Shown piece after piece: positions 44,097 through 51,953 of a stretch of 64,000 nucleotides of DNA (positions are counted from its first letter, which is position 1; each line of letters begins with the position of its first letter). The translations under genes were made by a program, and so were the position numbers. The stretch is from JALHST01 sp038316335 (GTDB lineage Bacteria; Bacteroidota; Bacteroidia; Flavobacteriales; Flavobacteriaceae). Under the pieces are notes generated by a model that saw only the letters and a program-made list of their open reading frames with translations, did not search any database and had not been told where the DNA came from. The stretch covers positions 62,001-126,000 of the forward strand of contig JBBQAM010000004.1 of assembly GCA_038316335.1 (NCBI GenBank), given 5' to 3'.

Positions 44097-45287
44097 ATGA
44101 AAAATTTAAACGCATTGGGCTACCTGTTGATAGTGGCAGCGAGTCTATTGTTCATTCAATGTACCAGCGACCCAATACAAGGACTCCAAGGAGTACCTGG
44201 CACGAATGGTATTGATGGTATTGACGGAGTCAATGGAATCGACGGGGCCGATGGTTCTGCAGCCTCCTGTATTGCGTGTCACTCGAATGAGCATAGAGAT
44301 GCAATTCGAGATCAATACGCCATTTCACATCATGCCACAAGCCCTAAAGGTTCATGGGCATATGCCGGGGTCGGTGCTTCGCGCGTTTCCTGTGCCCGAT
44401 GTCACAATAATCAAGGATTTAGTGATTTCATATCAACTGGAGAAGTTATTGCGACCGGCTATACAACCGTACAACCAATTACTTGCACGGGTTGTCACGC
44501 CAGTGATGTAGGACACCGTTCTTTCGATTTTGCAAACGATGGCAATGATTATGCTCTAAGAACAAACGATCCCGTTACACTGATTATCGATCCGACCTAT
44601 ACGATCGATATTCGGAATGAAAGTGATTTATTAGGTTTAAGTAATACCTGCGTCAACTGTCATCAACCAAGAACACATGTACCCACCGTTGCCGATGCCG
44701 TAAATGGCAAATATATGATAACCAATTCCCATTGGGGAACCCATCATGGCCCTCAAGTTACCATGCTTGAAGGCATTAACGGGGGCGAAATTGCCGGTTC
44801 GGTGGGTTATCCTACAGAACAATTTCCGCACAGATCACAATCATCCTGTATTAAATGCCATATGAGCCCAGGTACAGATGCCACGAATGGAGGACATACC
44901 TTCAACCCCACCAGAACCGCTTGTGCTTCATGTCATTTGGATTCCGAGTTTGCAGATGCCACTACTTTTGATCGAGAAGGTTTTCAAACGGAAACATTGG
45001 ATCGCATGGAAATCCTGGCCGGTTTATTGGCAAATGTGGTCGGACAAGATATTGCCCAAGATAGTCTTGGAGTCTGGCAACCTGTTTTTGAAGCCGACGG
45101 TTTTACTCCGGTTACGCACGTTGGTATTGTCATAGATGGCAGTCCGGTAGTTGGCTTGTATGACTTCACAGCTGCTTTGGCTGCCTGGAATTATGTCTTT
45201 ATCGAGGAAGACAGCAGTAAAGGGGTTCATAACCCTGCGTACGTTGATGCATTAATTCCAAACTCAATAGAAGCGTTGCAGAACTGA
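44097..45287 (+). CDS. Six-heme c-type cytochrome lipoprotein with collagen-like linker
   Basis: 396 residues. Lipoprotein signal ASLLFIQC (Cys about residue 22) is followed by a Gly-X-Y stretch (GIDGIDGVNGIDGADG) and then six CXXCH: CIACH, CARCH, CTGCH, CVNCH, CIKCH and CASCH. Between hemes, SHHATSPKGSWAY and SHWGTHHGPQVTML are typical of cytochrome c552/c554-like multihemes. The collagen-like linker probably extends the heme domain away from the membrane. It opens the NrfD operon and has a strong palindrome upstream. No catalytic lysine-ligated heme is seen. Confidence 0.9.
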   Translation: MKNLNALGYLLIVAASLLFIQCTSDPIQGLQGVPGTNGIDGIDGVNGIDGADGSAASCIACHSNEHRDAIRDQYAISHHATSPKGSWAYAGVGASRVSCARCHNNQGFSDFISTGEVIATGYTTVQPITCTGCHASDVGHRSFDFANDGNDYALRTNDPVTLIIDPTYTIDIRNESDLLGLSNTCVNCHQPRTHVPTVADAVNGKYMITNSHWGTHHGPQVTMLEGINGGEIAGSVGYPTEQFPHRSQSSCIKCHMSPGTDATNGGHTFNPTRTACASCHLDSEFADATTFDREGFQTETLDRMEILAGLLANVVGQDIAQDSLGVWQPVFEADGFTPVTHVGIVIDGSPVVGLYDFTAALAAWNYVFIEEDSSKGVHNPAYVDALIPNSIEALQN

Positions 45288-45383
45288 GAGTAGAAATCAA
45301 TGGATCCGATGATTTATAATGAAAGCAAAACCGCTAATTTCTTTTATAGCGATAGGTTATGTCAACCAAATAATAAATTCAGA

Positions 45384-45776
45384 ATGAAAAACAAAATGCA
45401 AAAGGTTCTGATAAGCTGTTTCGGTTTATTGCTTATGTCGTGCTATTATGATGAAGTAGTCATTATTCCGGATGCCACCACCCCGGAAGAACCCATACCC
45501 GATGTCATTTCTTTTAAGGACAACATACAACCGTTATTCAACGAAAGATGCATTAGCTGTCATAAAGGAAGTACCGATCCGGTCCTTGAGGCCACTGTAT
45601 CCTATGCCAATCTAATTAATGGATATGTGGTTAAAGGGGATGCCAACGCAAGTATCATGTATAAGGCGCTCTTGAATATCGATGGAATTCAATTAATGCC
45701 CCCAGATGGGAAATTATCCGATTCCAAAATTAATTTAGTCAAGGGTTGGATCGATCAGGGAGCTTTGGATAACTAA
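45384..45776 (+). CDS. Monoheme c-type cytochrome lipoprotein
   Basis: About 130 residues from MKNKMQKVLISCF, whose LLLMSC lipobox supports this start; an earlier Met at 45300 would bury it. One heme motif, FNERCISCHKGSTDP, is followed by MYKALLNIDGIQLMPPDGKLS, where the Met of MPP is the probable distal ligand, a pattern of planctomycete-type cytochrome c domains. It likely shuttles electrons between the six-heme lipoprotein and other partners. The gap to the six-heme gene is 96 bases. Confidence 0.88.
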   Translation: MKNKMQKVLISCFGLLLMSCYYDEVVIIPDATTPEEPIPDVISFKDNIQPLFNERCISCHKGSTDPVLEATVSYANLINGYVVKGDANASIMYKALLNIDGIQLMPPDGKLSDSKINLVKGWIDQGALDN

Positions 45777-45796
45777 CCAAGAACAATAGAATCGAA

Positions 45797-46669
45797 ATGA
45801 AAAACTATAAAATACTGCTTATTGCCTTTTTAATATTGCCCTTCTGGGTCATTTCCCAAGAAAAAGAACAAGATTCGGTTCAGGTTGAGGACAAACCAGA
45901 GCGCTCGGCATTTGAGAGTTCATATATAATTGATAATCCCACCAATGTGCTTTATACAAAAAAAACATTGGAGATACAGATGCAACATAGGTTTGGGATT
46001 ATTAAGGACGCCGACTTGGCTGGGATTTGGGGGAATGCCAATATTCGTATCGGACTCACCTATTCTGTACTTGACTGGGTGACCGTTGGTTTTGGCACTA
46101 CAAAAGATGATCGCTTACAGGATTTTAACTTGAAAGTGGGCCTATTGCGACAAACGCGCTCGGGCAAAATACCGGTAAGTATTTCGTACTATGGTAATTT
46201 TACAATCGATGCCCGCAAAAAGGGTTTTAATCATTTTCCCACCGTACAAGATAGATACTCCTACTTCAATCAATTGATTATTGCACGCAGATTCAGCCCT
46301 AAACTTTCCTTACAATTTGCGCCCAGCGTTTCCCATTTCAATTTAGTGGAACCCGATAGGAACAACGATCTGTTTGCAATAGCCCTGGGAGGCCGTTATA
46401 AGATCAGTGAAAATACGGCCGTAGTTTTCGATTACAGCCAACCCCTTACACAATATTATGTGTTTAATAGCGCCTACGATGATTTTTATTCTCCAAAACC
46501 GGGCATTAGTTTGGGAGTGGAATTTTCAACCTCTGGCCACGCATTCCAGTTATTCCTAACCAATAATTCAGGCATTGTACCCCAGCAAAATTATATGAAG
46601 AACACCAATGATTTCCTTAATGGTGAATTTATGCTGGGCTTCAACATTACCAGGATTTATAACTTTTAA
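45797..46669 (+). CDS. DUF5777 beta-barrel protein
   Basis: 290 residues. Signal peptide ending near FWVISQ, then FESSYIIDNPTNVLYTKKTL, LEIQMQHRFGIIKD and strands alternating to the C-terminal FNITRIYNF. This matches DUF5777, an outer-membrane barrel family of Bacteroidota that I associate with cytochrome loci. In this operon it is the second barrel beside heme proteins in the island. It follows the monoheme gene by 20 bases. Confidence 0.85.
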   Translation: MKNYKILLIAFLILPFWVISQEKEQDSVQVEDKPERSAFESSYIIDNPTNVLYTKKTLEIQMQHRFGIIKDADLAGIWGNANIRIGLTYSVLDWVTVGFGTTKDDRLQDFNLKVGLLRQTRSGKIPVSISYYGNFTIDARKKGFNHFPTVQDRYSYFNQLIIARRFSPKLSLQFAPSVSHFNLVEPDRNNDLFAIALGGRYKISENTAVVFDYSQPLTQYYVFNSAYDDFYSPKPGISLGVEFSTSGHAFQLFLTNNSGIVPQQNYMKNTNDFLNGEFMLGFNITRIYNF

Positions 46670-46692
46670 AAAGTGACCCCTCACAAAATCGT

Positions 46693-46974
46693 ATGACCAT
46701 GAAAAAGATACCCGAAAAATCCCCTCCAATTTCAAGAAGAGGCTTATTGCCCTTATTGGCCAGTAGTTTACTCGTTCCCTTTTTGGGCGTGGGAAACATG
46801 AATATAAAGGAACAGCGTAAAGCGGTGGACGATGATGAAGATCCCGAATATCAAACCTTATTAAAACCGGATGGTACCACGGTTCGAGTAAAAAAGAAAA
46901 CGGTTCAAGAATCAAAAATCATTCAAAAAAACCTTTCCAACGCTTCCTTGTTAAACTGGTTGGATAAAAAATAA
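46693..46974 (+). CDS. Small Tat-exported protein, related to the N-terminus of the next gene's product
   Basis: 93 residues. A twin-arginine signal, SRRGLLPLLASSLLVPFLG, is visible at about residues 14-32. The mature part has an acidic stretch (DDDEDPEYQ) then LLKPDGTTVRVKKKTVQESK, resembling ELMSTDGTLIQVPMSEVMEV in the ferredoxin subunit encoded next. It has no Cys, so it binds no cluster itself. It may be an accessory or Tat-escort subunit of the complex. The start could be either of two ATG (46693 or 46699). Confidence 0.75.
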   Translation: MTMKKIPEKSPPISRRGLLPLLASSLLVPFLGVGNMNIKEQRKAVDDDEDPEYQTLLKPDGTTVRVKKKTVQESKIIQKNLSNASLLNWLDKK

Positions 46975-46993
46975 ACCTATAAAGGCATCGATA

Positions 46994-47956
46994 ATGCAAG
47001 AAAACGATACAAATTCACGGCGGAATTTTTTGGATAAGGGATTAAAAATAGGCCTACTTGCCGCCGTGGGCGGTGCTACGGCAAAGGCACTAGGCACTGA
47101 CACCGACGAAAGCGCGCATAGTGAGGAAACCATTGAGTTGATGTCGACTGATGGTACTTTGATACAAGTCCCGATGTCGGAAGTCATGGAAGTCCCGAGT
47201 CTAAAGGATGAAAACTATAACGTTCGCAAGGGGTATCCTAATCGAAAATTTGTCATGGTTGTTGACCTGGCTCGATGCAAAAATGCCAAACAATGCCAGA
47301 GTGCCTGCAATAAATCGCACTATATAACAGGGGACGATGCTTGGCTTAAAATATATAAAATGCAAGAGTCGGAAAGCACGGCTCCCTATTGGCAGCCAAC
47401 GCTTTGCCAACATTGTGATAAGCCTCCCTGTGTAAAAGTATGCCCCGTAGATGCCACCTTTAAAAGACAGGACGGACTGGTCCTAATTGATGCGGATCGG
47501 TGCATCGGATGTCGGTTCTGTATGGCGGCCTGCCCCTATTCTACTAGGGTATTTAATTGGGCGGAGCCCAAACAGGGCGAAATGAGCGAAATTACAATGG
47601 ATATGGAACACCTGAATTATTCGCCCGATTATGCGGGGATGCCTAGTCAAAAAGGAACCGTAGATAAATGTGATTTTTGCCCTCATATGGTCGATAAAGG
47701 TGAATTACCGCATTGCGTAAGCGCCTGCCCCAATGGTGTTTTCTTTTTTGGGGATGCCTATGAGGATACCGTGACGAACGGTGACGAGACATTTAGGCTT
47801 AGCAAATTGCTCAAGGATAAAGCAGGATATCGATTGATGGAGAGTCTGGGTACCGAGCCCAGCGTCTATTATTTACCACCTTCGAACAGATTGGTAGATT
47901 TTGAGGAAGGCTTGAAAAATTATGATGAATTTAAATCGGTTGATACAACAGAATAG
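46994..47956 (+). CDS. Tat-exported four-cluster ferredoxin subunit (PsrB/NrfC/HybA type)
   Basis: 320 residues. The Tat signal SRRNFLDKGLKIGLLAAVGG is at residues about 8-27. Cys groups CKNAKQCQSAC, CQHCDKPPCVKVCP, CIGCRFCMAACP and CDFCPHMVDKGELPHCVSAC match the 16-Cys arrangement for four [4Fe-4S] clusters. It should sit at the periplasmic face on NrfD, encoded two bases downstream, taking electrons from or giving them to quinol. In known enzymes it would connect to a molybdopterin or other catalytic subunit; none is encoded here. Confidence 0.92.
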   Translation: MQENDTNSRRNFLDKGLKIGLLAAVGGATAKALGTDTDESAHSEETIELMSTDGTLIQVPMSEVMEVPSLKDENYNVRKGYPNRKFVMVVDLARCKNAKQCQSACNKSHYITGDDAWLKIYKMQESESTAPYWQPTLCQHCDKPPCVKVCPVDATFKRQDGLVLIDADRCIGCRFCMAACPYSTRVFNWAEPKQGEMSEITMDMEHLNYSPDYAGMPSQKGTVDKCDFCPHMVDKGELPHCVSACPNGVFFFGDAYEDTVTNGDETFRLSKLLKDKAGYRLMESLGTEPSVYYLPPSNRLVDFEEGLKNYDEFKSVDTTE

Positions 47957-47958
47957 TC

Positions 47959-49269
47959 ATGAAAAATTATGATGCCTTGGTAGAAGATCTCGCCCCAAAG
48001 AAATTTGGAAAATATGGCAAAATTTGGATAGGATTTCTTCTGGCCATTATTTTGGGGGCCTTAGGTTGTTATATTGTTCAATTGCGCGAGGGATTGATTA
48101 TTACCGATATGCGCGATTATGCCCTTTGGGGGATATACATTTCAAACTTTGTCTTTTTTGTTGCCATAAGCCTGGTCGGGTCCTTGATTACGGCCATATT
48201 ACGATTATCCGGGGCAAAATGGAGTACGCCACTCACCCGGATCGCCGAAATTATAGCGGTGGCAGCCATTATAATGGCAGGACTTACTATTATTATCGAT
48301 ATGGGGAGACCCGAAAGGCTATTCAATCTTTTTATACATGGTAGATTGCAATCACCCATAATTTGGGATGTCGTGGTCATCACTACATATCTTGTTATCA
48401 GTATTTTATTGCTTTATTATCCCCTATTGCCCGATTTTGCCATACTTGCAAAACACTTCAAGAATGCCCCTAAATTGCAGAAATGGTACGGAAGGCTTTC
48501 CTTAAATTGGTACGGCACCATACCACAACAAAAACTCAAGAATAAATCAATTCGTATCCTATCCATAATGATAATCCCGGTCGCGTTTGGTATTCATACG
48601 GTAACCGCCTGGTTGTTTGCGACCACGTATAGACCCGGCTGGGATAGTTCAAACTTTGGCCCGTATTTTATTGCTGGGGCATTTGTTGCCGGTGCGGGAG
48701 CGGTAATCACTGTAATGTACATCTTAAGAAGAATCTATCATCTTGAAGACTACATTACTTCCAAGCATTTTGATAGAATGGGTAAATTGTTGGTTTTGCT
48801 CTGCCTGATTTATCTCTATTTTAATATCAATGAATATTTGGTCCCTGCCTACAAAAATACGGTGGAAGAGTCTGCCCATTTAAAAGGATTGTTTGTAGGG
48901 CACTATGCCGCATTGTTTTGGTTGGTCATTGTTGGTGGTTTGATCCTGCCTATTATTGTCTTGGTCTTTCCACAAGGACGAAAACCACTTCCAGTTTTCA
49001 TTATTGGTCTCTTAGTAGTAGTAGGTGCCTGGTGGAAAAGATACCTGATTGTGACCCCGACCCTATTGCATCCCTTTCTACCGATACAAGGGGTTCCTGA
49101 ATCTTGGCACCAATATTTTCCCTCCGTCATGGAATGGATCATAACATTTGGGACCCTGGCTTCGGCCCTTTTAATTATTACGCTATTGGTTCGTTATCTG
49201 CCCATTGTACCTATACATGAAACCGCTATGGAGCAAGGCGTATTGGAAACTGATAAATCTTCAAAATAA
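47959..49269 (+). CDS. NrfD/PsrC-type quinone-reactive membrane subunit
   Basis: 436 residues with about ten membrane helices. The NrfD pattern is visible in YALWGIYISNFVFFVAISLV, LTIIIDMGRPERLFNLF, SPIIWDVVVITTYLVI and PVAFGIHTVTAWLFATTYRPG, similar to ActC/QrcD proteins of alternative complex III and Qrc. It holds the quinol site and has no heme. With the ferredoxin it would form a quinol:cytochrome oxidoreductase. Overlaps the next gene by one base. Confidence 0.92.
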   Translation: MKNYDALVEDLAPKKFGKYGKIWIGFLLAIILGALGCYIVQLREGLIITDMRDYALWGIYISNFVFFVAISLVGSLITAILRLSGAKWSTPLTRIAEIIAVAAIIMAGLTIIIDMGRPERLFNLFIHGRLQSPIIWDVVVITTYLVISILLLYYPLLPDFAILAKHFKNAPKLQKWYGRLSLNWYGTIPQQKLKNKSIRILSIMIIPVAFGIHTVTAWLFATTYRPGWDSSNFGPYFIAGAFVAGAGAVITVMYILRRIYHLEDYITSKHFDRMGKLLVLLCLIYLYFNINEYLVPAYKNTVEESAHLKGLFVGHYAALFWLVIVGGLILPIIVLVFPQGRKPLPVFIIGLLVVVGAWWKRYLIVTPTLLHPFLPIQGVPESWHQYFPSVMEWIITFGTLASALLIITLLVRYLPIVPIHETAMEQGVLETDKSSK

Positions 49270-50144
49270 TGGGACGCTCGATGAACATAAATTTCGTAGG
49301 TATCTTGACCGTGGCCTTTCTAATCTTTGCCATGGGGGAAGGGTATTCCCAAAATGAAAAAAAGAAGGCACGGGTCACTTTGGCATTCAACAAAATCATG
49401 CCAAAAGAGAAGTACCTTACTATTTCCGCCAAATTTAAGGGGGAAGAAGGATTCGAACCCGCAACGGACCTTTTATTTGACGTGTACAATGTACTTGAAT
49501 TTGATAGTTTAGTGAAGATGGGTCAAATTACGACGAACGCCAAAGGAGAAGGAAAATTTAATTTTGAAAATTTAATGGCAAAAAATGCCGACAGCAGCGG
49601 CACGTATAATTTTAGGGTAGCGGTAAATGACAATAAAGAATTTGCGGATGTAGAAAAAAGTATCGCTTTTAAAGAGGCCGATATCACGGCAGAATTGATG
49701 CCTATGGACGACGGAATGAATAGCATAAAGGCAACACTGATTGACAAATATTCAAACACACCGATTATTGATCAGCCTTTGCAACTACAGGTGAAAAGGT
49801 TATTCAAACCCCTCAAGCTTGGTGAAGATATAATCACGACCGATAGTTCTGGTACAATTATTGTTCCCATTGATTCAACGATACCGGGCATTGATGGTAA
49901 TCTGACCCTTGAGGTCGTACTGAATGAAAGTGATGTGTATGGCACGGTAAAAGCGAATATAACCGGAAAAATCGGGACTCCCTTTGTAAATCAATCAACC
50001 TTTGAGGAACGAACCATGTGGTCACCGGGCACCAAAACCCCCATCTTTTTATTGTTGTCTTTTAATAGCGTCATAATCGGTATTTGGGCCATTATTCTTT
50101 TTTTAATTTTTAATCTAACAAAAATATATAAATCCAAAAATTAA
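49269..50144 (+). CDS. Anchored periplasmic protein of the NrfD operon, unknown function
   Basis: About 287-291 residues; MNINFVGILTVAFLIFA at 49281 is the better signal, the upstream ATG at 49269 overlaps nrfD. Residues about 25-250 are beta-rich without Cys or heme motifs (LTISAKFKGEEGFEPATDLL), resembling repeated immunoglobulin-like domains. One C-terminal helix (IFLLLSFNSVIIGIWAIILF) anchors it. I do not recognise the family. Position between NrfD and a cytochrome suggests a structural subunit. Confidence 0.7.
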   Translation: MGRSMNINFVGILTVAFLIFAMGEGYSQNEKKKARVTLAFNKIMPKEKYLTISAKFKGEEGFEPATDLLFDVYNVLEFDSLVKMGQITTNAKGEGKFNFENLMAKNADSSGTYNFRVAVNDNKEFADVEKSIAFKEADITAELMPMDDGMNSIKATLIDKYSNTPIIDQPLQLQVKRLFKPLKLGEDIITTDSSGTIIVPIDSTIPGIDGNLTLEVVLNESDVYGTVKANITGKIGTPFVNQSTFEERTMWSPGTKTPIFLLLSFNSVIIGIWAIILFLIFNLTKIYKSKN

Positions 50145-50151
50145 TAGCAAT

Positions 50152-50556
50152 ATGAAAAATTCAGTTATCATTATCCTTCTGGGAATCGTTTCTTTAGGCT
50201 TTTACTCGTTTACTCATAGTTATCAGGATAAATGGATCGTCCCCGATGAATATAAAAACATGAAGAATCCAACCGACAAGACGGACAAAGAGAATTTGGC
50301 CATCGGAAAAACGTTGTACAGTAAACACTGTCAATCGTGCCATGGTAAAGAAGGATATGGTGATGGTCCTAAGGCGAAGGAGCAAAAAGGGGATCTAGGC
50401 GATTTTTCGGCTGCTGAATATCAGACTCAAACTGATGGTGAAATGTTCTATAAGTCGACCTTTGGCAGAAATGACATGCCAGAGTTCAAGAAAAAAATTC
50501 CAGATGACGAAGACCGATGGTTGGTGGTAAATTACATAAGGACCCTCAAACAATAG
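50152..50556 (+). CDS. Monoheme cytochrome c, membrane anchored or secreted
   Basis: 134 residues with N-terminal hydrophobic segment (IIILLGIVSLGFYSF) and one class-I heme site, YSKHCQSCHGKEGYGDGP, plus a downstream NDMPEFKKKIP whose Met is the likely axial ligand. It ends the NrfD operon and is the probable immediate electron carrier, like ActE of alternative complex III, to multiheme proteins or an oxidase. Confidence 0.92.
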   Translation: MKNSVIIILLGIVSLGFYSFTHSYQDKWIVPDEYKNMKNPTDKTDKENLAIGKTLYSKHCQSCHGKEGYGDGPKAKEQKGDLGDFSAAEYQTQTDGEMFYKSTFGRNDMPEFKKKIPDDEDRWLVVNYIRTLKQ

Positions 50557-50620
50557 AAATCATTAATTTTTCGTTTTAGTAAAGGTTCCTGAAATCGGGT
50601 TTAATCACTAGTAATGTGTT

Positions 50621-51835
50621 ATGGAAAAATCAATACGCTTTATAAGTATATCGCACAAAACGGCATCTGTTTCGCAACGTGAGGTATATTGCATTTCGGA
50701 AGAAGAAAAAATAAAGATCGCAGACCGTATCCGACATCATTTTCCGGATATTATAGGCTTGTTTCTTTTATCTACTTGCAACCGGACAGAGGTTTATTTC
50801 GAATCATCAAATACATCGAGCGAGGCACTTCTTGATTTTTTTATTGACCATAAAGCTATTGGAAATACCCAATTGCAGACCCCATTGTTCATCTATGAAA
50901 ATACGACCAAAGAGACCGTAAAACATCTTTTGGAAGTTTCTTCGGGATTGGCTTCCTCTGTTCTCGGCGATGCCGAAATTATACATCAAATCAAGAAAGC
51001 CTATCAATTTTCAATACGGCATAAATTGCAGGGTTCTTTGCTCGAGCGCGCTATGCAAACCGTATTTAGGGCGCACAAACGAATCAGCAATGAAACTCAA
51101 TTTAGGGATGGAAGCACATCCTTGGCCTACAAAGCCTTGAAAGTAGTCAGTGACACCTTTACCAAAACCCATTGCAAATCTAAAAAGATCTTGTTAATAG
51201 GGACCGGGGAAATTGTAACCCAGCTCTTAAAATATAATTCTAAATTTAATTTTGATACGATTTATATTGCCAATCGTACTTTGGAAAGAGCCATTAATTT
51301 AAGTACTAAGTACAACTGCAAAACCTATGAATGGCAGAAAGTCGTAAACAATGAATTCGACGATTTCGATGTAATTATAAGTGCCGTAAGCAATTGTCAT
51401 CACTTAATAAAAAAAATACAATCGATTTCCAAGCATTTACTATTGATCGATCTGGCAATTCCCAGTAACATCGATCCGAGGGGGGTACCTAAAAAGCAGG
51501 TGGTGTTCTATGATTTAGATACCATTACTGTGGAATTAGAAGACGCCAAGGAAAAAAGATCGGCATCTGTTTCCCAGGTTAAGGCCCTTATTGTCGATGA
51601 ACTAGCTTCCTTCATGAAATGGCACCAAGAAGGCATGTTGAGGTCGATTTTAGCGGCTTATAAGATAAAGGTAAATATCAAGGTGGCAGCCTACTTTGAA
51701 AAACACATGAACGAACTCGATAAACACAGGATACCGACGATTACCAACCAAATCGTTCGTAAGGCAATTAAACAGCCAGGAAAAAAGATAGACTTTGAGG
51801 CAATCGATGCGTTTATTGCCGAAAAAGTCTCCTAA
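50621..51835 (+). CDS. hemA: Glutamyl-tRNA reductase
   Basis: 404 residues. It reduces glutamyl-tRNA to glutamate-1-semialdehyde, the committed step of C5 heme synthesis. The catalytic Cys is in LLSTCNRTEVYFE, with GLASSVLGDAEIIHQIKKAY, KILLIGTGEIVTQLL (NADPH) and DLAIPSNIDPRGV. Flavobacteria usually keep hemA with other hem genes; here it follows the cytochrome operon by 64 bases and precedes ccsBA, so it may be a second, island-dedicated copy. Whether another hemA exists elsewhere cannot be seen. Confidence 0.92.
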   Translation: MEKSIRFISISHKTASVSQREVYCISEEEKIKIADRIRHHFPDIIGLFLLSTCNRTEVYFESSNTSSEALLDFFIDHKAIGNTQLQTPLFIYENTTKETVKHLLEVSSGLASSVLGDAEIIHQIKKAYQFSIRHKLQGSLLERAMQTVFRAHKRISNETQFRDGSTSLAYKALKVVSDTFTKTHCKSKKILLIGTGEIVTQLLKYNSKFNFDTIYIANRTLERAINLSTKYNCKTYEWQKVVNNEFDDFDVIISAVSNCHHLIKKIQSISKHLLLIDLAIPSNIDPRGVPKKQVVFYDLDTITVELEDAKEKRSASVSQVKALIVDELASFMKWHQEGMLRSILAAYKIKVNIKVAAYFEKHMNELDKHRIPTITNQIVRKAIKQPGKKIDFEAIDAFIAEKVS

Positions 51836-51953
51836 TTGATATACGTCGTGAAATTCCTTGAGGCAACATCTTGTCTTGTATAGCCATTTCTAAAATTAAA
51901 TCGCACGAAGTCTAATAGCCCCTAGTAAAATTTATGAAAAGGAATGGCATTTT

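Noticed and set aside
44097..45287. Six-heme protein as nitrite or tetrathionate reductase
   Set aside because: No CXXCK or other non-standard catalytic heme motif is present and the collagen-like linker is not seen in those enzymes.
44097..50556. Complete alternative complex III
   Set aside because: The large ActB molybdopterin-like domain, ActF and ActD are missing; only NrfD, ferredoxin and monoheme parts resemble it.
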